Shown here piece after piece: positions 50,283-59,004 of a stretch of 59,004 bases of DNA (within the stretch, counting starts at the first letter, position 1; every line of letters begins with the position of its first letter). Source of the stretch: HIMB59 sp038124765 (GTDB taxonomy: Bacteria > Pseudomonadota > Alphaproteobacteria > HIMB59); contig JAYPCO010000002.1 in NCBI GenBank assembly GCA_038124765.1, forward strand, positions 1-59,004, in the 5' to 3' direction. Both the position numbers and the translations under genes were made by a program. The notes under the pieces were generated by a model, which was not told the origin of the DNA, did not search any database, and saw only the letters and a list, made by a program, of their open reading frames with translations.

Positions 50283-52448
50283 TTAATGAATTATATTCTC
50301 AAAGTTCTTTTTATATTTTGTGTAAACATCCTTAAAATCTATTTTTTGGTTATTTATATCTATTGTACTCTTTTTAACCACCCCTAGTTTATATAGTTCA
50401 ATATTATTTTTTTTACTTATTTCTGATATTTTTTCTTTATTTTTCTTATTTATAGATATTACATACCCTGCTGAGAATTCACAAAATAAATTAATAAGAT
50501 TTTGAATCTCAATTTTAAAACCTAAGTCTTTTTTGATCATTTTAAGTAGGGAGTTAAAGATGCCTCCACGGGAAATATCGTTGCAACTTCTAATTAGTCC
50601 CTGCTCAGAGGACTCTAAAATAAAATTAGCAGCTTTTAATTCCTCATCGAGGTTGGTATCTGCTAAATCATTAAAACTATTCATTTCATGAATGTTTAAT
50701 TGATCTTGTAAAAAATAAGGACTGTAGGAGGGATCTAAACATTTTCCAATGTAAAGTATTTCATCATCTTCCCCTTGAAAGAAATTGCTATTTAGTTTTT
50801 CATAGTTCAAATTTGAGCCTACCATTCCAATAACAGGCGTTGGTTTAATGGGCTGATCGTTAGTTTGGTTGTAAAGAGATACGTTTCCTGAAACTATTGG
50901 GGTATTTAAGTAGCTAGCTGCCTCTTTTAATCCATCAATGGAAAGCACCAATTCCCCCATGATGTTAGGATCGAGAGGGCTAGCAAAATTTAAATTATTA
51001 GTAATAGCTAAAGGTTTCAGGTTTGATGAAATCAAGTTTCTATATGATTCTGCAACAGTAGCTTTCATTCCTTTTTTAGGATTAATTCTTATATACAGTG
51101 GGTTACAATCCGTAGTAGCGCCTATAGCCTTGTTGGTTCCATGAATTTTAACCACTCCCGCTGATTGACCAGGGTCTTTAATTGTATCGCCCATTACAGT
51201 TGAGTCGTATTGATTATACACCCAGGATTTATCGATATAATTAAGATTATTCAATTGATTTTCAATCAATAGGTCTAAATTTAAGTTCTTTGTATCAAAT
51301 GTTTTTTCTTTTCTTTTTCTTGGTATAAAAAATTCACGATCATATTCTGGTGCATCTTCAACGATTATATCAACTGGAAGATTAACAACTTCTTTTCCTT
51401 GAGAGGTGAAAACGACTCTTTTGGTATTGGTAATTTCGCCAATGACCTCATAATCAATTTGCCATTTTTGTAAAATTTTTCTTACTTTATCATCGTTATC
51501 CTTGTCGATTACGGCAAGCATACGCTCTTGACTTTCTGAAAGTAAAATTTCGTAAGCTGATAAAGGCTGCCTTAAAGGGACTTTATCAAGGTCAATATGA
51601 ACGCCTACATTTCCTTTGGATGCCATTTCTACACTTGATGATGTAATACCTGCTGCCCCCATATCTTGCATAGACTCAATGAATCCACTAGCCATTAGTT
51701 CTAAGCAACCTTCCATTAAAAGCTTTTCCATAAACGGATCACCAACTTGTACTGAGGGTCTTTTATCGTCTTCGTCATCTTCGGAAAAAACATCAGACGC
51801 CATACTTGCACCGTGTATACCATCTTTGCCTGTTTTTGAGCCGATGTAGACAATCAAGCCGCCGAGAGTTTTTGGCTTTGAATAAAAAATAGCATCTTTT
51901 TTAACATGACCTATTGCCATTGCATTTACTAAATTATTGAAATCATAAGAATGTTCAAATTCACACTCTCCGCCGATGTTGGGTATGCCTATGCAATTGC
52001 CATAGTGACCTATCCCATGAACAACGCCATTTAGTAAAAATCTTGTCTTGTCGGTGGTGATAGCTCCAAATCGAATGGAGTCTAAAGTTGCAATGGGCCT
52101 GGCCCCCATGGTGAAAATATCTCTTAGGATTCCACCTACACCGGTAGCTGAACCGTTAAAGGGTTCGATGTAGCTAGGGTGGTTGTGGCTTTCAATTTTA
52201 AATGCAATACCGTCTTGATCTTCTAAATCAATAATCCCTGCATTTTCACCTGGCCCCTGAATGACAATTTCATTATTGGTAGGGAGTTTTTTTAACCACT
52301 TTTTTGAAGTTTTATAGCAACAATGTTCATTCCACATTGCAGAAAAAATACCTAGTTCTTCAATTGTTAAATCTCTTTTTAGATAATTTTTAATAATCGA
52401 AAACTCATCCAGCGTTAATCCATGCTGCAATATTAAATCATCATTCAT
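50283..52448 (-). CDS. purL: PurL, FGAM synthase large subunit (small type)
   Basis: Synthetase subunit of phosphoribosylformylglycinamidine synthase, working with PurQ and PurS. Motifs include MWNEHCCYKTSKKWL, FKIESHNHPSYIEPF, GVGGILRDIFTMGARP, LGGLIVYIG and MQDMGAAGITSSSVEMASKG (in two parts, MQDMGAAGI and TSSSVEMA). 721 residues, the small (Bacillus/alphaproteobacterial) type rather than the ~1300-residue enteric fusion. ATGA overlap with purQ. Confidence 0.97.
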   Translation of the reverse strand: MNDDLILQHGLTLDEFSIIKNYLKRDLTIEELGIFSAMWNEHCCYKTSKKWLKKLPTNNEIVIQGPGENAGIIDLEDQDGIAFKIESHNHPSYIEPFNGSATGVGGILRDIFTMGARPIATLDSIRFGAITTDKTRFLLNGVVHGIGHYGNCIGIPNIGGECEFEHSYDFNNLVNAMAIGHVKKDAIFYSKPKTLGGLIVYIGSKTGKDGIHGASMASDVFSEDDEDDKRPSVQVGDPFMEKLLMEGCLELMASGFIESMQDMGAAGITSSSVEMASKGNVGVHIDLDKVPLRQPLSAYEILLSESQERMLAVIDKDNDDKVRKILQKWQIDYEVIGEITNTKRVVFTSQGKEVVNLPVDIIVEDAPEYDREFFIPRKRKEKTFDTKNLNLDLLIENQLNNLNYIDKSWVYNQYDSTVMGDTIKDPGQSAGVVKIHGTNKAIGATTDCNPLYIRINPKKGMKATVAESYRNLISSNLKPLAITNNLNFASPLDPNIMGELVLSIDGLKEAASYLNTPIVSGNVSLYNQTNDQPIKPTPVIGMVGSNLNYEKLNSNFFQGEDDEILYIGKCLDPSYSPYFLQDQLNIHEMNSFNDLADTNLDEELKAANFILESSEQGLIRSCNDISRGGIFNSLLKMIKKDLGFKIEIQNLINLFCEFSAGYVISINKKNKEKISEISKKNNIELYKLGVVKKSTIDINNQKIDFKDVYTKYKKNFENIIH

Positions 52449-53125
52449 GATAAGATTGACTCAATAATAAGTTTCCCATCTTCAGAAGAATGGTATTTTT
52501 GATAGGCTCTCTCAGGGTGGGGCATCAAACCTAAGATATTCTTTTTTTTATTTGTAATGCCTGCAATATTTTTCAGAGAACCGTTAATATTTGCTTCATC
52601 TAGGGAATATTGACCATCACAATATTCAAAAGCGATTAATTCATTATCTAGTAGATCTTTTAAAGTATCTTCATCGCAATAAAAATTACCCTCATTATGT
52701 GCGACTGGAATTTCTAGAATTTTGTCATCATCAATAGATTTATTAAAGTTATTTCTATTTCTTTTTTTTATAAAACAATTTTTACCAAGAAATTTTAACC
52801 CATTATTTTGTAATAATGCACCATGAAGCAAACCTATTTCCGTTAAAATTTGAAATCCATTACATATCCCCATCAGGTATTTTCCGCTTTCAGCATGTTT
52901 AACAACATCTTTAATAATTTGGCTTTTAGATGCCATTGCCCCAGATCGGAGATAGTCTCCAAAACTAAAACCACCCGGGAGAATTACTAAATCAACATTT
53001 GGAAGCGTAGACTCCTCATGCCAAATTTTATATACCGGACCTGCTGTAAGGTCCTCTAAATAAGTAACCGCATCACGATCGCAGTTGGAGCCAGGAAAAG
53101 TTATTACTGCTGATTTAAACGTCAT
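52445..53125 (-). CDS. purQ: PurQ, FGAM synthase glutaminase subunit
   Basis: Class I glutamine amidotransferase that supplies ammonia to PurL. ITFPGSNCDRDA at the N-terminus, oxyanion strand LPGGFSFGDYLR, nucleophile Cys88 in GICNGFQIL, and the His-Glu pair in LMPHPERAY. 226 residues, normal. Overlaps purS and purL by four bases each, consistent with a fixed stoichiometric complex. Confidence 0.97.
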   Translation of the reverse strand: MTFKSAVITFPGSNCDRDAVTYLEDLTAGPVYKIWHEESTLPNVDLVILPGGFSFGDYLRSGAMASKSQIIKDVVKHAESGKYLMGICNGFQILTEIGLLHGALLQNNGLKFLGKNCFIKKRNRNNFNKSIDDDKILEIPVAHNEGNFYCDEDTLKDLLDNELIAFEYCDGQYSLDEANINGSLKNIAGITNKKKNILGLMPHPERAYQKYHSSEDGKLIIESILS

Positions 53126-53361
53126 CCAAGTACTTCGTACTCTTCAATGATTTCATTTACTAAAAGCTTTTTACAGGCACTTTCAATTAATTTATTTTTT
53201 TCTTCCGACTTAAGATTATCTGGCACATCGAGCTCTATTAGTTTTCCTTGGCGGATATTGGTTAAATCTTTGAATCCAAGGTTTGCTAGTGATTGTTCAA
53301 TGGTTTTGCCTTGAGGTTCTAAAATTTGACTTTTTAACCTAATCAGTATTTTTAATCTCAT
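53122..53361 (-). CDS. purS: PurS, FGAM synthase small subunit
   Basis: 79 residues; dimeric bridging subunit that lets PurQ and small PurL assemble. Contains LEPQGKTIEQSLANLGF and IRQGKLIELDV, the usual PurS pattern. TAATG-type overlap with purC and ATGA overlap with purQ. Confidence 0.95.
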   Translation of the reverse strand: MRLKILIRLKSQILEPQGKTIEQSLANLGFKDLTNIRQGKLIELDVPDNLKSEEKNKLIESACKKLLVNEIIEEYEVLG

Positions 53362-54065
53362 TAAATTTTTAATCCTAATCTAGTTAATACTTCCACATAG
53401 GCTTCCTCAACATTACCTAAATCTCTTCTAAATCTATCTTTATCAAGTTTTTTATTAGATTTAATATCCCAAAGGCGACAAGTGTCGGGTGATATTTCAT
53501 CTGCTAATACAAGTTCTTTAGTTTTTTTACAAATGCCGAATTCAAGTTTGAAATCGATCAGATTGATACCAATAGTATAAAAAACACCTCGAATAATATC
53601 ATTCACTCTTAAAGAGTATTCCTCAATTAACTCTAAATTCTCTAAGTCACATAATCCAAGATTTAGAATATGCTCCGTGCTAATATGCGGATCTCCAAGC
53701 TTGTCAGATTTAAGACAGTATTCAATCAAGGTATCTGGTAATTTAGTTCCTTCTTTAATGCCAAATTTCTTTGATAAAGAACCTGCAAAAAAATTTCTAA
53801 CTAAAACCTCAATAGGAATGATATCAACTTTTTGTAATAATTGAGAATTTTTATCTATCTTTTTAATAAAATGAGTTGGCACATCACAATGATTCAACAA
53901 TTCAAATAGATAAGAGGAAATAGTATTATTTATACGACCTTTATTTTTAATCTGCCCTTTCTTTAAGTTATTAAAAGCTGTTGCATCATCTTTATAAGTA
54001 GCTACTACTTGATTTGCTGTTTTTGCATAAATTATTTTTGCTTTACCTTCGTATAGTTTTTTCAT
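53361..54065 (-). CDS. purC: PurC, SAICAR synthase
   Basis: ATP-dependent addition of aspartate to CAIR in purine synthesis. KKLYEGKAKIIYA at the start (ATP glycine loop), DDATAFN, IPIEVLVRNFFAGSL, LADEISPDTCRLWD with the metal and substrate residues, and a C-terminal DRFRRDLGNVEEAY. 234 residues, full length. Three bases from purB. Confidence 0.97.
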   Translation of the reverse strand: MKKLYEGKAKIIYAKTANQVVATYKDDATAFNNLKKGQIKNKGRINNTISSYLFELLNHCDVPTHFIKKIDKNSQLLQKVDIIPIEVLVRNFFAGSLSKKFGIKEGTKLPDTLIEYCLKSDKLGDPHISTEHILNLGLCDLENLELIEEYSLRVNDIIRGVFYTIGINLIDFKLEFGICKKTKELVLADEISPDTCRLWDIKSNKKLDKDRFRRDLGNVEEAYVEVLTRLGLKI

Positions 54066-54068
54066 TTT

Positions 54069-55361
54069 TTAATTACCGGTCCTTTTGAAAATTAAATCTA
54101 CATTTTTAAATAAATTTGTGTTTGAAAATATACTGTCAATTTTTTTTGATAAATTGAATTTTTTTAAAAGTTTATGCTTTAATAAATTCTCTTTAAAAGT
54201 GAGGTCGCCATTCCAAGTTTCCAAAGCACAATCCTGGACTAATTTATAAGCATCCTCTCTTGAGATCTTATTTTCAACAAGAAATATTAAGACATTTTGT
54301 GAGTAGGGCAGTCCTTTTAATAAATTTAAATTTTTTAACATGTTAGACTTATGAACAACTAAATTATTCAAAATATTTACCATTCTTTGAATAGCAAAAT
54401 CCAGAGTGATAGTTGCATTGGGGGCATTAATTCTTTCTACGCTTGAATGGCTAATATCTCTTTCATGCCATGAAGTAATATTTTCTAGAGCTGGAATAAC
54501 CAAGGACCTAACGACCCTAGCTAGTCCTGTTACATTTTCAGATAATATTGGGTTTTTTTTATGAGGCATGGCAGAACTCCCTTTCTGACCTTTTCCAAAA
54601 CCTTCTTCTACTTCTAAAACCTCAGAGCGTTGTAAGTGTCTTATTTCTGTGACAAGTCTCTCAAGCGAGCTAGCAATAGAAGCAAAGGCCAAAAACAAAT
54701 GAGCATGACGATCTCTAGGAATAATTTGTGTTGAAACTGGCTCAACTAAAAAATTTAATTTTTTAGCAACGTACTTTTCTATTCTGGGATCAATATTTGA
54801 ATAAGTCCCAATAGGACCAGACATTTGAATAGTTTGTATTTGTGTTATTGCATCTTTGAGCCTTTTAATATTTCTCTTATTTTCTTCAAAGTAGCCTAAT
54901 ATTTTTAGACCGAATGTGGTTGCCTCAGCGTGGATACCGTGGCTTCTTCCAATGCAAAGAGTATATTTGTGTTTTTTTGCAATTTTGATTATTGATTTAG
55001 ATAATTCCTCTAAACCACCTAGAATAATTAAACTTGATTGGGAAAGTTGGATGGAGAAAGCAGTATCAAGTATATCGCTAGAAGTTAATCCTTTATGGAT
55101 AAAACGAGACTCTGGACCAACATACTTTGCAACATTTGTAAGAAAGGCAATGACATCATGTTTTGTTTTTAATTCAATCTTATCTATTTCTTTGACATTA
55201 AATTTAGCTTTTTTTTTGATTTTAGCGGTCGTACCTTTTGGGATATCGCCGTACTTTTCCATAGCTTCACAGGCTAGAATTTCTAAATCGAGCCAGATTT
55301 GGAATTTGTTATTATCTTCCCAAATATCTTTAAGAACTTTTCTAGAATATCTTGGTATCAA
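54069..55361 (-). CDS. purB: PurB, adenylosuccinate lyase
   Basis: Removes fumarate from SAICAR and from adenylosuccinate, acting after PurC and after PurA. Starts MIPRYSRKVLKDIW, the usual form in this class; HDVIAFLTNVA and GRSHGIHAEATTFG carry catalytic His residues, and the flexible loop is GSSAMPHKKNPI. 430 residues. The fumarate it releases is a substrate of FumC (21568-22956). Overlaps map by four bases (ATGA). Confidence 0.97.
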   Translation of the reverse strand: MIPRYSRKVLKDIWEDNNKFQIWLDLEILACEAMEKYGDIPKGTTAKIKKKAKFNVKEIDKIELKTKHDVIAFLTNVAKYVGPESRFIHKGLTSSDILDTAFSIQLSQSSLIILGGLEELSKSIIKIAKKHKYTLCIGRSHGIHAEATTFGLKILGYFEENKRNIKRLKDAITQIQTIQMSGPIGTYSNIDPRIEKYVAKKLNFLVEPVSTQIIPRDRHAHLFLAFASIASSLERLVTEIRHLQRSEVLEVEEGFGKGQKGSSAMPHKKNPILSENVTGLARVVRSLVIPALENITSWHERDISHSSVERINAPNATITLDFAIQRMVNILNNLVVHKSNMLKNLNLLKGLPYSQNVLIFLVENKISREDAYKLVQDCALETWNGDLTFKENLLKHKLLKKFNLSKKIDSIFSNTNLFKNVDLIFKRTGN

Positions 55362-56134
55362 CTGTAAAAAACTCCTTTTGGTGAATTTGTTAGAATCTCA
55401 ATATTATCACCATCAATATATATAGTATGTTCATATTGTGCACTGAGCGTTTTGTCTTTTGTCACAGCAGTCCAACCATCATTTAAAACCTTAGAATAAA
55501 ACTTTCCGGCATTGATCATCGGTTCAACTGTAAAAATCATCCCATCTATAAACTTTACCTTGTCATATTCACTATCGTAGTAGTGGAGTATGCTTGGATT
55601 TTCATGAAAATTAAGCCCCACACCATGTCCACAAAAATCTCTAACAACACTAAAATCGTTGTTTTCAGCAATATCTTGTATCTTTCTTCCAATTTTACTA
55701 AGGGATTCACCAATTTTAATTTCTTTAATGCTTTCTAATAAACATCTATGCGTTACTTCACAAAGGTTGTTGGCTTTTACTGGTGGAGTGCCGATTTTAT
55801 ACATTCTTGATGAGTCTCCGTGCCAACTGTCTATTATGGTAGTTACATCTACATTTAAAATATCACCTGATTTTAAAATTCGGTTTTCATTTGGTATTCC
55901 ATGACAGATTACATGGTTAATTGAAGTACAAACACTTTTAGGGAAGCCCCTATAAAACAGTGGAGCAGGGGTGCCTCCTAATTTTGTGATTTGATCCAAA
56001 CAAAAATTATCAATATCAAAAGTACTAATTCCTTCTTCTATATAATCATTTAAATCATCAAGTATGGTAGCTGTAATTTTGCTTGCCTCTCTAAGAGAGT
56101 TAATTTGATTAGATTTGTAAGATTTAATTTTCAT
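55358..56134 (-). CDS. map: Map, methionine aminopeptidase type I
   Basis: Removes the initiator methionine from nascent proteins. Pita-bread fold with metal ligands in NVDVTTIIDSWHGDSSRM (two Asp), GHGVGLNFHENP (His), and FTVEPMI and YEHTIYI (two Glu). CHGIPNEN carries the substrate His. 258 residues, no N-terminal extension, so type Ia. Located between sfsA and purB, the usual alphaproteobacterial order. Confidence 0.96.
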   Translation of the reverse strand: MKIKSYKSNQINSLREASKITATILDDLNDYIEEGISTFDIDNFCLDQITKLGGTPAPLFYRGFPKSVCTSINHVICHGIPNENRILKSGDILNVDVTTIIDSWHGDSSRMYKIGTPPVKANNLCEVTHRCLLESIKEIKIGESLSKIGRKIQDIAENNDFSVVRDFCGHGVGLNFHENPSILHYYDSEYDKVKFIDGMIFTVEPMINAGKFYSKVLNDGWTAVTKDKTLSAQYEHTIYIDGDNIEILTNSPKGVFYS

Positions 56135-56819
56135 GAATATCGATTTTTTTATAAAGAGAAATTCCTTTTTTAGTTATTTTACAACTATATGCTAAAAACT
56201 GAACCCCAGAATTTTTGGCAATTAATGCATTTTTATAATATTTTTCATCAATGTCTTTTGCTATTTTAAATTGATTAACATCGCTTCTTTGAATTAAATA
56301 AATCATTAGGCATTGATGTCCTTTTTTTGACATTTGTGATAATTCTATCAGATGTTTTGAACCTCTTGAGGTAACCGCATCAGGAAATTCTGCTATATTT
56401 TTTGTTCTTGATAATGTTACGGATTTTACCTCAATATAAATATTGTGATTTTCATTTTCTATTAAAATATCAATTCTAGAATTTTTTCCATACTTGACCT
56501 CTTTTTTAATAGCACCGTTGATTTCAGGAAAGATTTTTTTTGATAATAAAGCCTCATAAATAATATTATTTGGCAAAGAAGTATTTACCCCAACAAATGT
56601 ATTATTATTTTGAATTGCTTCTAATCGATACTTTAACTTAGCTTTTGGATTTTCTACTTTTGCAACGAGAACCTTATTCATTGGTTCGTTTAAACCTAAT
56701 AACGAACCAGTATTTGGGCAATAAGCAGTGATTACTTCATTGTCGATATTAATGTCAGCAAAAAAACGCTTGTAGCGTTTTATAAGAAAACCCTCTAAAA
56801 TTTGTTCAGTATACTTCAT
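56124..56819 (-). CDS. sfsA: SfsA-family protein
   Basis: SfsA was described as a sugar-fermentation regulator; the family has an OB-fold N-domain and a nuclease-like C-domain, and its true role is unclear. LEGFLIKRYKRFFADI at the start, CPNTGSLLG, NNTFVGVNTSLPN, RIDILIENEN and IYIEVKSVTL (the D-ExK type site), PDAVTSRGSKHL. I choose ATG 56819 (231 residues), which matches the family N-terminus; ATG 56828 would overlap the divergent gene. Overlaps map by 11 bases. Confidence 0.92.
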   Translation of the reverse strand: MKYTEQILEGFLIKRYKRFFADINIDNEVITAYCPNTGSLLGLNEPMNKVLVAKVENPKAKLKYRLEAIQNNNTFVGVNTSLPNNIIYEALLSKKIFPEINGAIKKEVKYGKNSRIDILIENENHNIYIEVKSVTLSRTKNIAEFPDAVTSRGSKHLIELSQMSKKGHQCLMIYLIQRSDVNQFKIAKDIDEKYYKNALIAKNSGVQFLAYSCKITKKGISLYKKIDIHEN

Positions 56820-56821
56820 AT

Positions 56822-57559
56822 ATGGCATCCAAAATTAAAACTGCAGCTATAATCGTAATTGGTAATGAAATACTATCAGGTAGGACTCAGGATAAAAATA
56901 TAAATTACATTGCAAAAAAACTTTTTGTAAATGGTATTTCTTTAGAATTTGTCTGTGTAATACCTGATGATAAAAAAATTATTATAAAAAATATTAGATC
57001 TCTAAAGCAAACTTATGATTTTATTTTTACCACAGGTGGAATAGGACCAACACATGATGATATTACTTCAGAATCAATTAGTGCCGCACTTAATCTTGAA
57101 TATAAACTCCATAGCGGAGCGTTAAAGGAGCTAATAAAATATTATAATAAAGTTAATTCAGAGCTAACTGACGCAAGAAAAAAAATGGCATATATGCCAA
57201 AGGGTTCCAAGCTAATCCATAACAAGGTTAGTGGTGCACCTGGTTTTAAAATTGAAAATATTTTTGTCTTTGCCGGTATCCCATCAATAGTAATTGCGAT
57301 GATGGATGAATTTTTGAAAATGATTAAAAATAAAAATAAATTTTACTCTTCTTCGATAATTACAAAGTTGTTTGAGAGTAAGATTGCAAATGTTTTAAAA
57401 AAAGCTGAAGAAATTTTTTCAAATACAAAAATTGGAAGCTATCCTATATTTGATGGTAAACCAAGAGGTGTGGAGATAGTAATAACATCTTTAAAGAGCA
57501 GAAAAGAAGTACAATTAGCTAAAAATTTTATTAATAGAGAATTAAACAAAATTATTTAA
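56822..57559 (+). CDS. CinA N-terminal/MoaB-type domain protein (COG1058)
   Basis: 245 residues of molybdopterin-binding (MoCF) fold: IVIGNEILSGRTQDKNINYIA at the start (in two parts, IVIGNEILSG and RTQDKNINYIA), TTGGIGPTHDDITSE, the ligand-binding loop, and APGFKIENIFVFAGIPS. It lacks the C-terminal deamidase domain of full CinA, so it is the stand-alone COG1058 form, in some bacteria linked to NMN or pterin handling; the substrate here is unknown. Its ATG lies two bases from the divergent sfsA ATG. Confidence 0.88.
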   Translation: MASKIKTAAIIVIGNEILSGRTQDKNINYIAKKLFVNGISLEFVCVIPDDKKIIIKNIRSLKQTYDFIFTTGGIGPTHDDITSESISAALNLEYKLHSGALKELIKYYNKVNSELTDARKKMAYMPKGSKLIHNKVSGAPGFKIENIFVFAGIPSIVIAMMDEFLKMIKNKNKFYSSSIITKLFESKIANVLKKAEEIFSNTKIGSYPIFDGKPRGVEIVITSLKSRKEVQLAKNFINRELNKII

Positions 57560-57595
57560 GAAACGTTTATTTTAATATAAAACAATATTTCATTT

Positions 57596-57672
57596 GGCGG
57601 AGTAGCTCAGTTGGTTAGAGCGGTGGAATCATAATCCATGTGTCGGGGGTTCAAATCCCTCCTCCGCTACCA
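57596..57672 (+). tRNA. tRNA-Met (CAU), elongator
   Basis: A complete 77-base cloverleaf including encoded CCA. Acceptor GGCGGAG pairs with CTCCGCT (G1-U72 wobble), D stem GCTC/GAGC, anticodon stem GTGGA/TCCAT with loop ATCATAA (CAU), T stem GGGGG/CCCTC. Paired position 1-72 rules out the initiator. The sequence closely resembles alphaproteobacterial elongator tRNA-Met rather than the lysidine-modified isoleucine tRNA. Confidence 0.93.
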
Positions 57673-57682
57673 ATAAAAATCA

Positions 57683-57711
57683 TTGAAATTAATTGCTTTT
57701 TAACATATCTT
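57683..57711 (+). promoter_or_regulatory. possible tRNA-fMet promoter
   Basis: TTGAAA (57683-57688), 17 bases, TATCTT (57706-57711). It lies in the 50-base gap between the two tRNAs and would start transcription about 5 bases before tRNA-fMet. Spacing is ideal; the -10 is moderate. Confidence 0.4.
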
Positions 57712-57722
57712 CTGCTTCCGAT

Positions 57723-57799
<77 letters not shown>

Positions 57800-57810
57800 A
57801 TCATCCACAG

Positions 57811-57839
57811 AAAATTACTATTTTACTTGCTTTTTTTTT
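57811..57839 (+). terminator. weak T-rich terminator candidate after tRNA-fMet
   Basis: AAAAT-TACT-ATTTT can form a weak 5-base-pair hairpin, followed by ACTTGC and nine T (57831-57839). The stem is A-T only, so factor-independent termination is doubtful, but it is the only T-run of this type in the window, placed between tRNA-fMet and the rRNA promoter. Confidence 0.25.
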
Positions 57840-57860
57840 CATTTTTTTTCTTAATTGCAT

Positions 57861-57892
57861 TTGACAAAGCTATAGGAAAGTGTAGATATACT
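57861..57892 (+). promoter_or_regulatory. rRNA operon promoter
   Basis: A perfect -35 TTGACA (57861-57866). Two -10 choices follow: TAGATA (57883-57888, spacer 16) or TATACT (57887-57892, spacer 20); the first has the better spacing. The region just upstream is T/A-rich as in an UP element. It lies about 200 bases before 16S, typical for an rRNA leader. Confidence 0.6.
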
Positions 57893-57939
57893 CCTCTAAA
57901 TTCGATTCACTATGCCATTTATTGTGCAGCAGTGATTCT

Positions 57940-57951
57940 TGCTCTTTATAA
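57940..57951 (+). promoter_or_regulatory. boxA antitermination site in the rRNA leader
   Basis: TGCTCTTTATAA at 57940-57951 matches the boxA consensus TGCTCTTTAACA in 10 of 12 positions. It lies between the promoter and 16S, where NusB/NusE bind the nascent rRNA to prevent premature termination. A small inverted repeat (CACT / AGTG, about 57908-57934) upstream could be a boxB-like hairpin. The rest of the leader up to 58091 shows no gene. Confidence 0.65.
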
Positions 57952-58091
57952 TATGTATATATGAAATGAATAGACGGTGGGTTTAAACACGTCAGATTTC
58001 GGTGAAAACATTATTTGTAAAAGTAGTGTTTCGAAATTTTGGCGTCTAACCTACGTCAATTTAAAACTTTGTTTTTTATGAGTAGGTAATT

Positions 58092-59004
<913 letters not shown>

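Noticed and set aside
54916..55425. A 169-codon plus-strand open frame opposite purB/map
   Set aside because: It is a mirror frame of conserved purB sequence, without family features or a start signal. The same applies to other shorter opposite-strand frames.
57596..57672. Lysidine-modified tRNA-Ile2 (CAU)
   Set aside because: Acceptor and T-stem sequence follow alphaproteobacterial elongator tRNA-Met; Ile2 has a different acceptor stem and anticodon arm.
57947..57952. TATAAT as a second rRNA promoter -10
   Set aside because: It overlaps a good boxA match (TGCTCTTTATAA), and the only -35-like hexamer (TTGTGC) is 19 bases away. boxA is the simpler reading.

Overview
The window is a gene-dense, AT-rich (about 30% GC by eye) chromosomal segment from a streamlined, probably marine alphaproteobacterium. 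The 16S rRNA fragment at the right end has an alphaproteobacterial layout (short helix in the 440-490 region, GGACAATGGGCGCAAGCCTGA-type segment). The order tolQRAB-pal-cpoB-tilS-ftsH-glmM, the rluD/rpoH pair and the run sfsA-map-purB-purC-purS-purQ-purL-bolA-grxD also fit that class. A lineage such as HIMB59/AEGEAN-169 is a reasonable guess, but it is inference and I could not test it. Apart from the 292-base rRNA leader there is almost no intergenic DNA; no gene-free stretch exceeds 300 bases, and I see no insertion sequence, prophage, CRISPR array or foreign-looking island.

Layout, left to right. (1) 1-9978, plus strand: the Tol-Pal envelope system (tolQ cut by the window edge, tolR, tolA, tolB, pal, cpoB), then tilS, ftsH, glmM, a compact hisZ, leading into purA (to 11231). 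(2) 11232-12871, minus strand: rpoH and an RluD-type pseudouridine synthase. (3) 12879-21571, plus: a small membrane protein and the distal half of the division/cell-wall cluster, murG-murC-murB-ddl-ftsQ-ftsA-ftsZ-lpxC. (4) 21568-26428: fumC (minus), gpmA and a LysE-type exporter (plus), then a minus-strand pair encoding the two halves of the saccharopine pathway of lysine breakdown. (5) 26480-34959: a polyamine block with agmatine deiminase, N-carbamoylputrescine amidase, a complete putrescine-type ABC transporter, gamma-glutamylputrescine synthetase (minus) and gamma-glutamylputrescine oxidase. (6) 34942-37159, minus: a D-2-hydroxyacid-type FAD dehydrogenase and Sua5/TsaC. (7) 37226-49703, plus: glmU, glmS, one protein I do not recognise, class II DAHP synthase, nicotinate phosphoribosyltransferase, gltX, cysS, cimA, trmJ and rpsD. 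(8) 49706-56819, minus: the purine block with map and sfsA. (9) 56822-59004, plus: a CinA/MoaB-domain protein, elongator tRNA-Met, initiator tRNA-fMet, and an rRNA promoter, boxA and the 5' part of 16S rRNA.

How the genes fit together: glmM, glmU and glmS make UDP-GlcNAc from fructose-6-phosphate, which feeds murB/C/G and lpxC; ddl supplies D-Ala-D-Ala; ftsQ/A/Z and Tol-Pal act in division and outer-membrane constriction. Agmatine is converted to putrescine, putrescine can also be imported, and PuuA/PuuB start its oxidation. The lysine pair plus a possible D-2-hydroxyglutarate dehydrogenase could feed lysine carbon to 2-oxoglutarate (inference).

The most notable features are of genome architecture. 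Every convergent gene pair abuts or overlaps (from an 18-base overlap to a 2-base gap), leaving no room for terminators. Divergent starts can lie 2-28 bases apart. Several promoters sit so close to the start codon that the mRNAs should be leaderless or nearly so (gpmA, rpsD, probably aroG), while strong Shine-Dalgarno sequences are seen mainly before pal, ftsZ and potF. Two perfect hairpins lie just after the genes expected to be expressed most strongly in their operons (pal, potF). I did not find a clearly new multi-gene system; the unrecognised gene between glmS and aroG is the best candidate for new biology.
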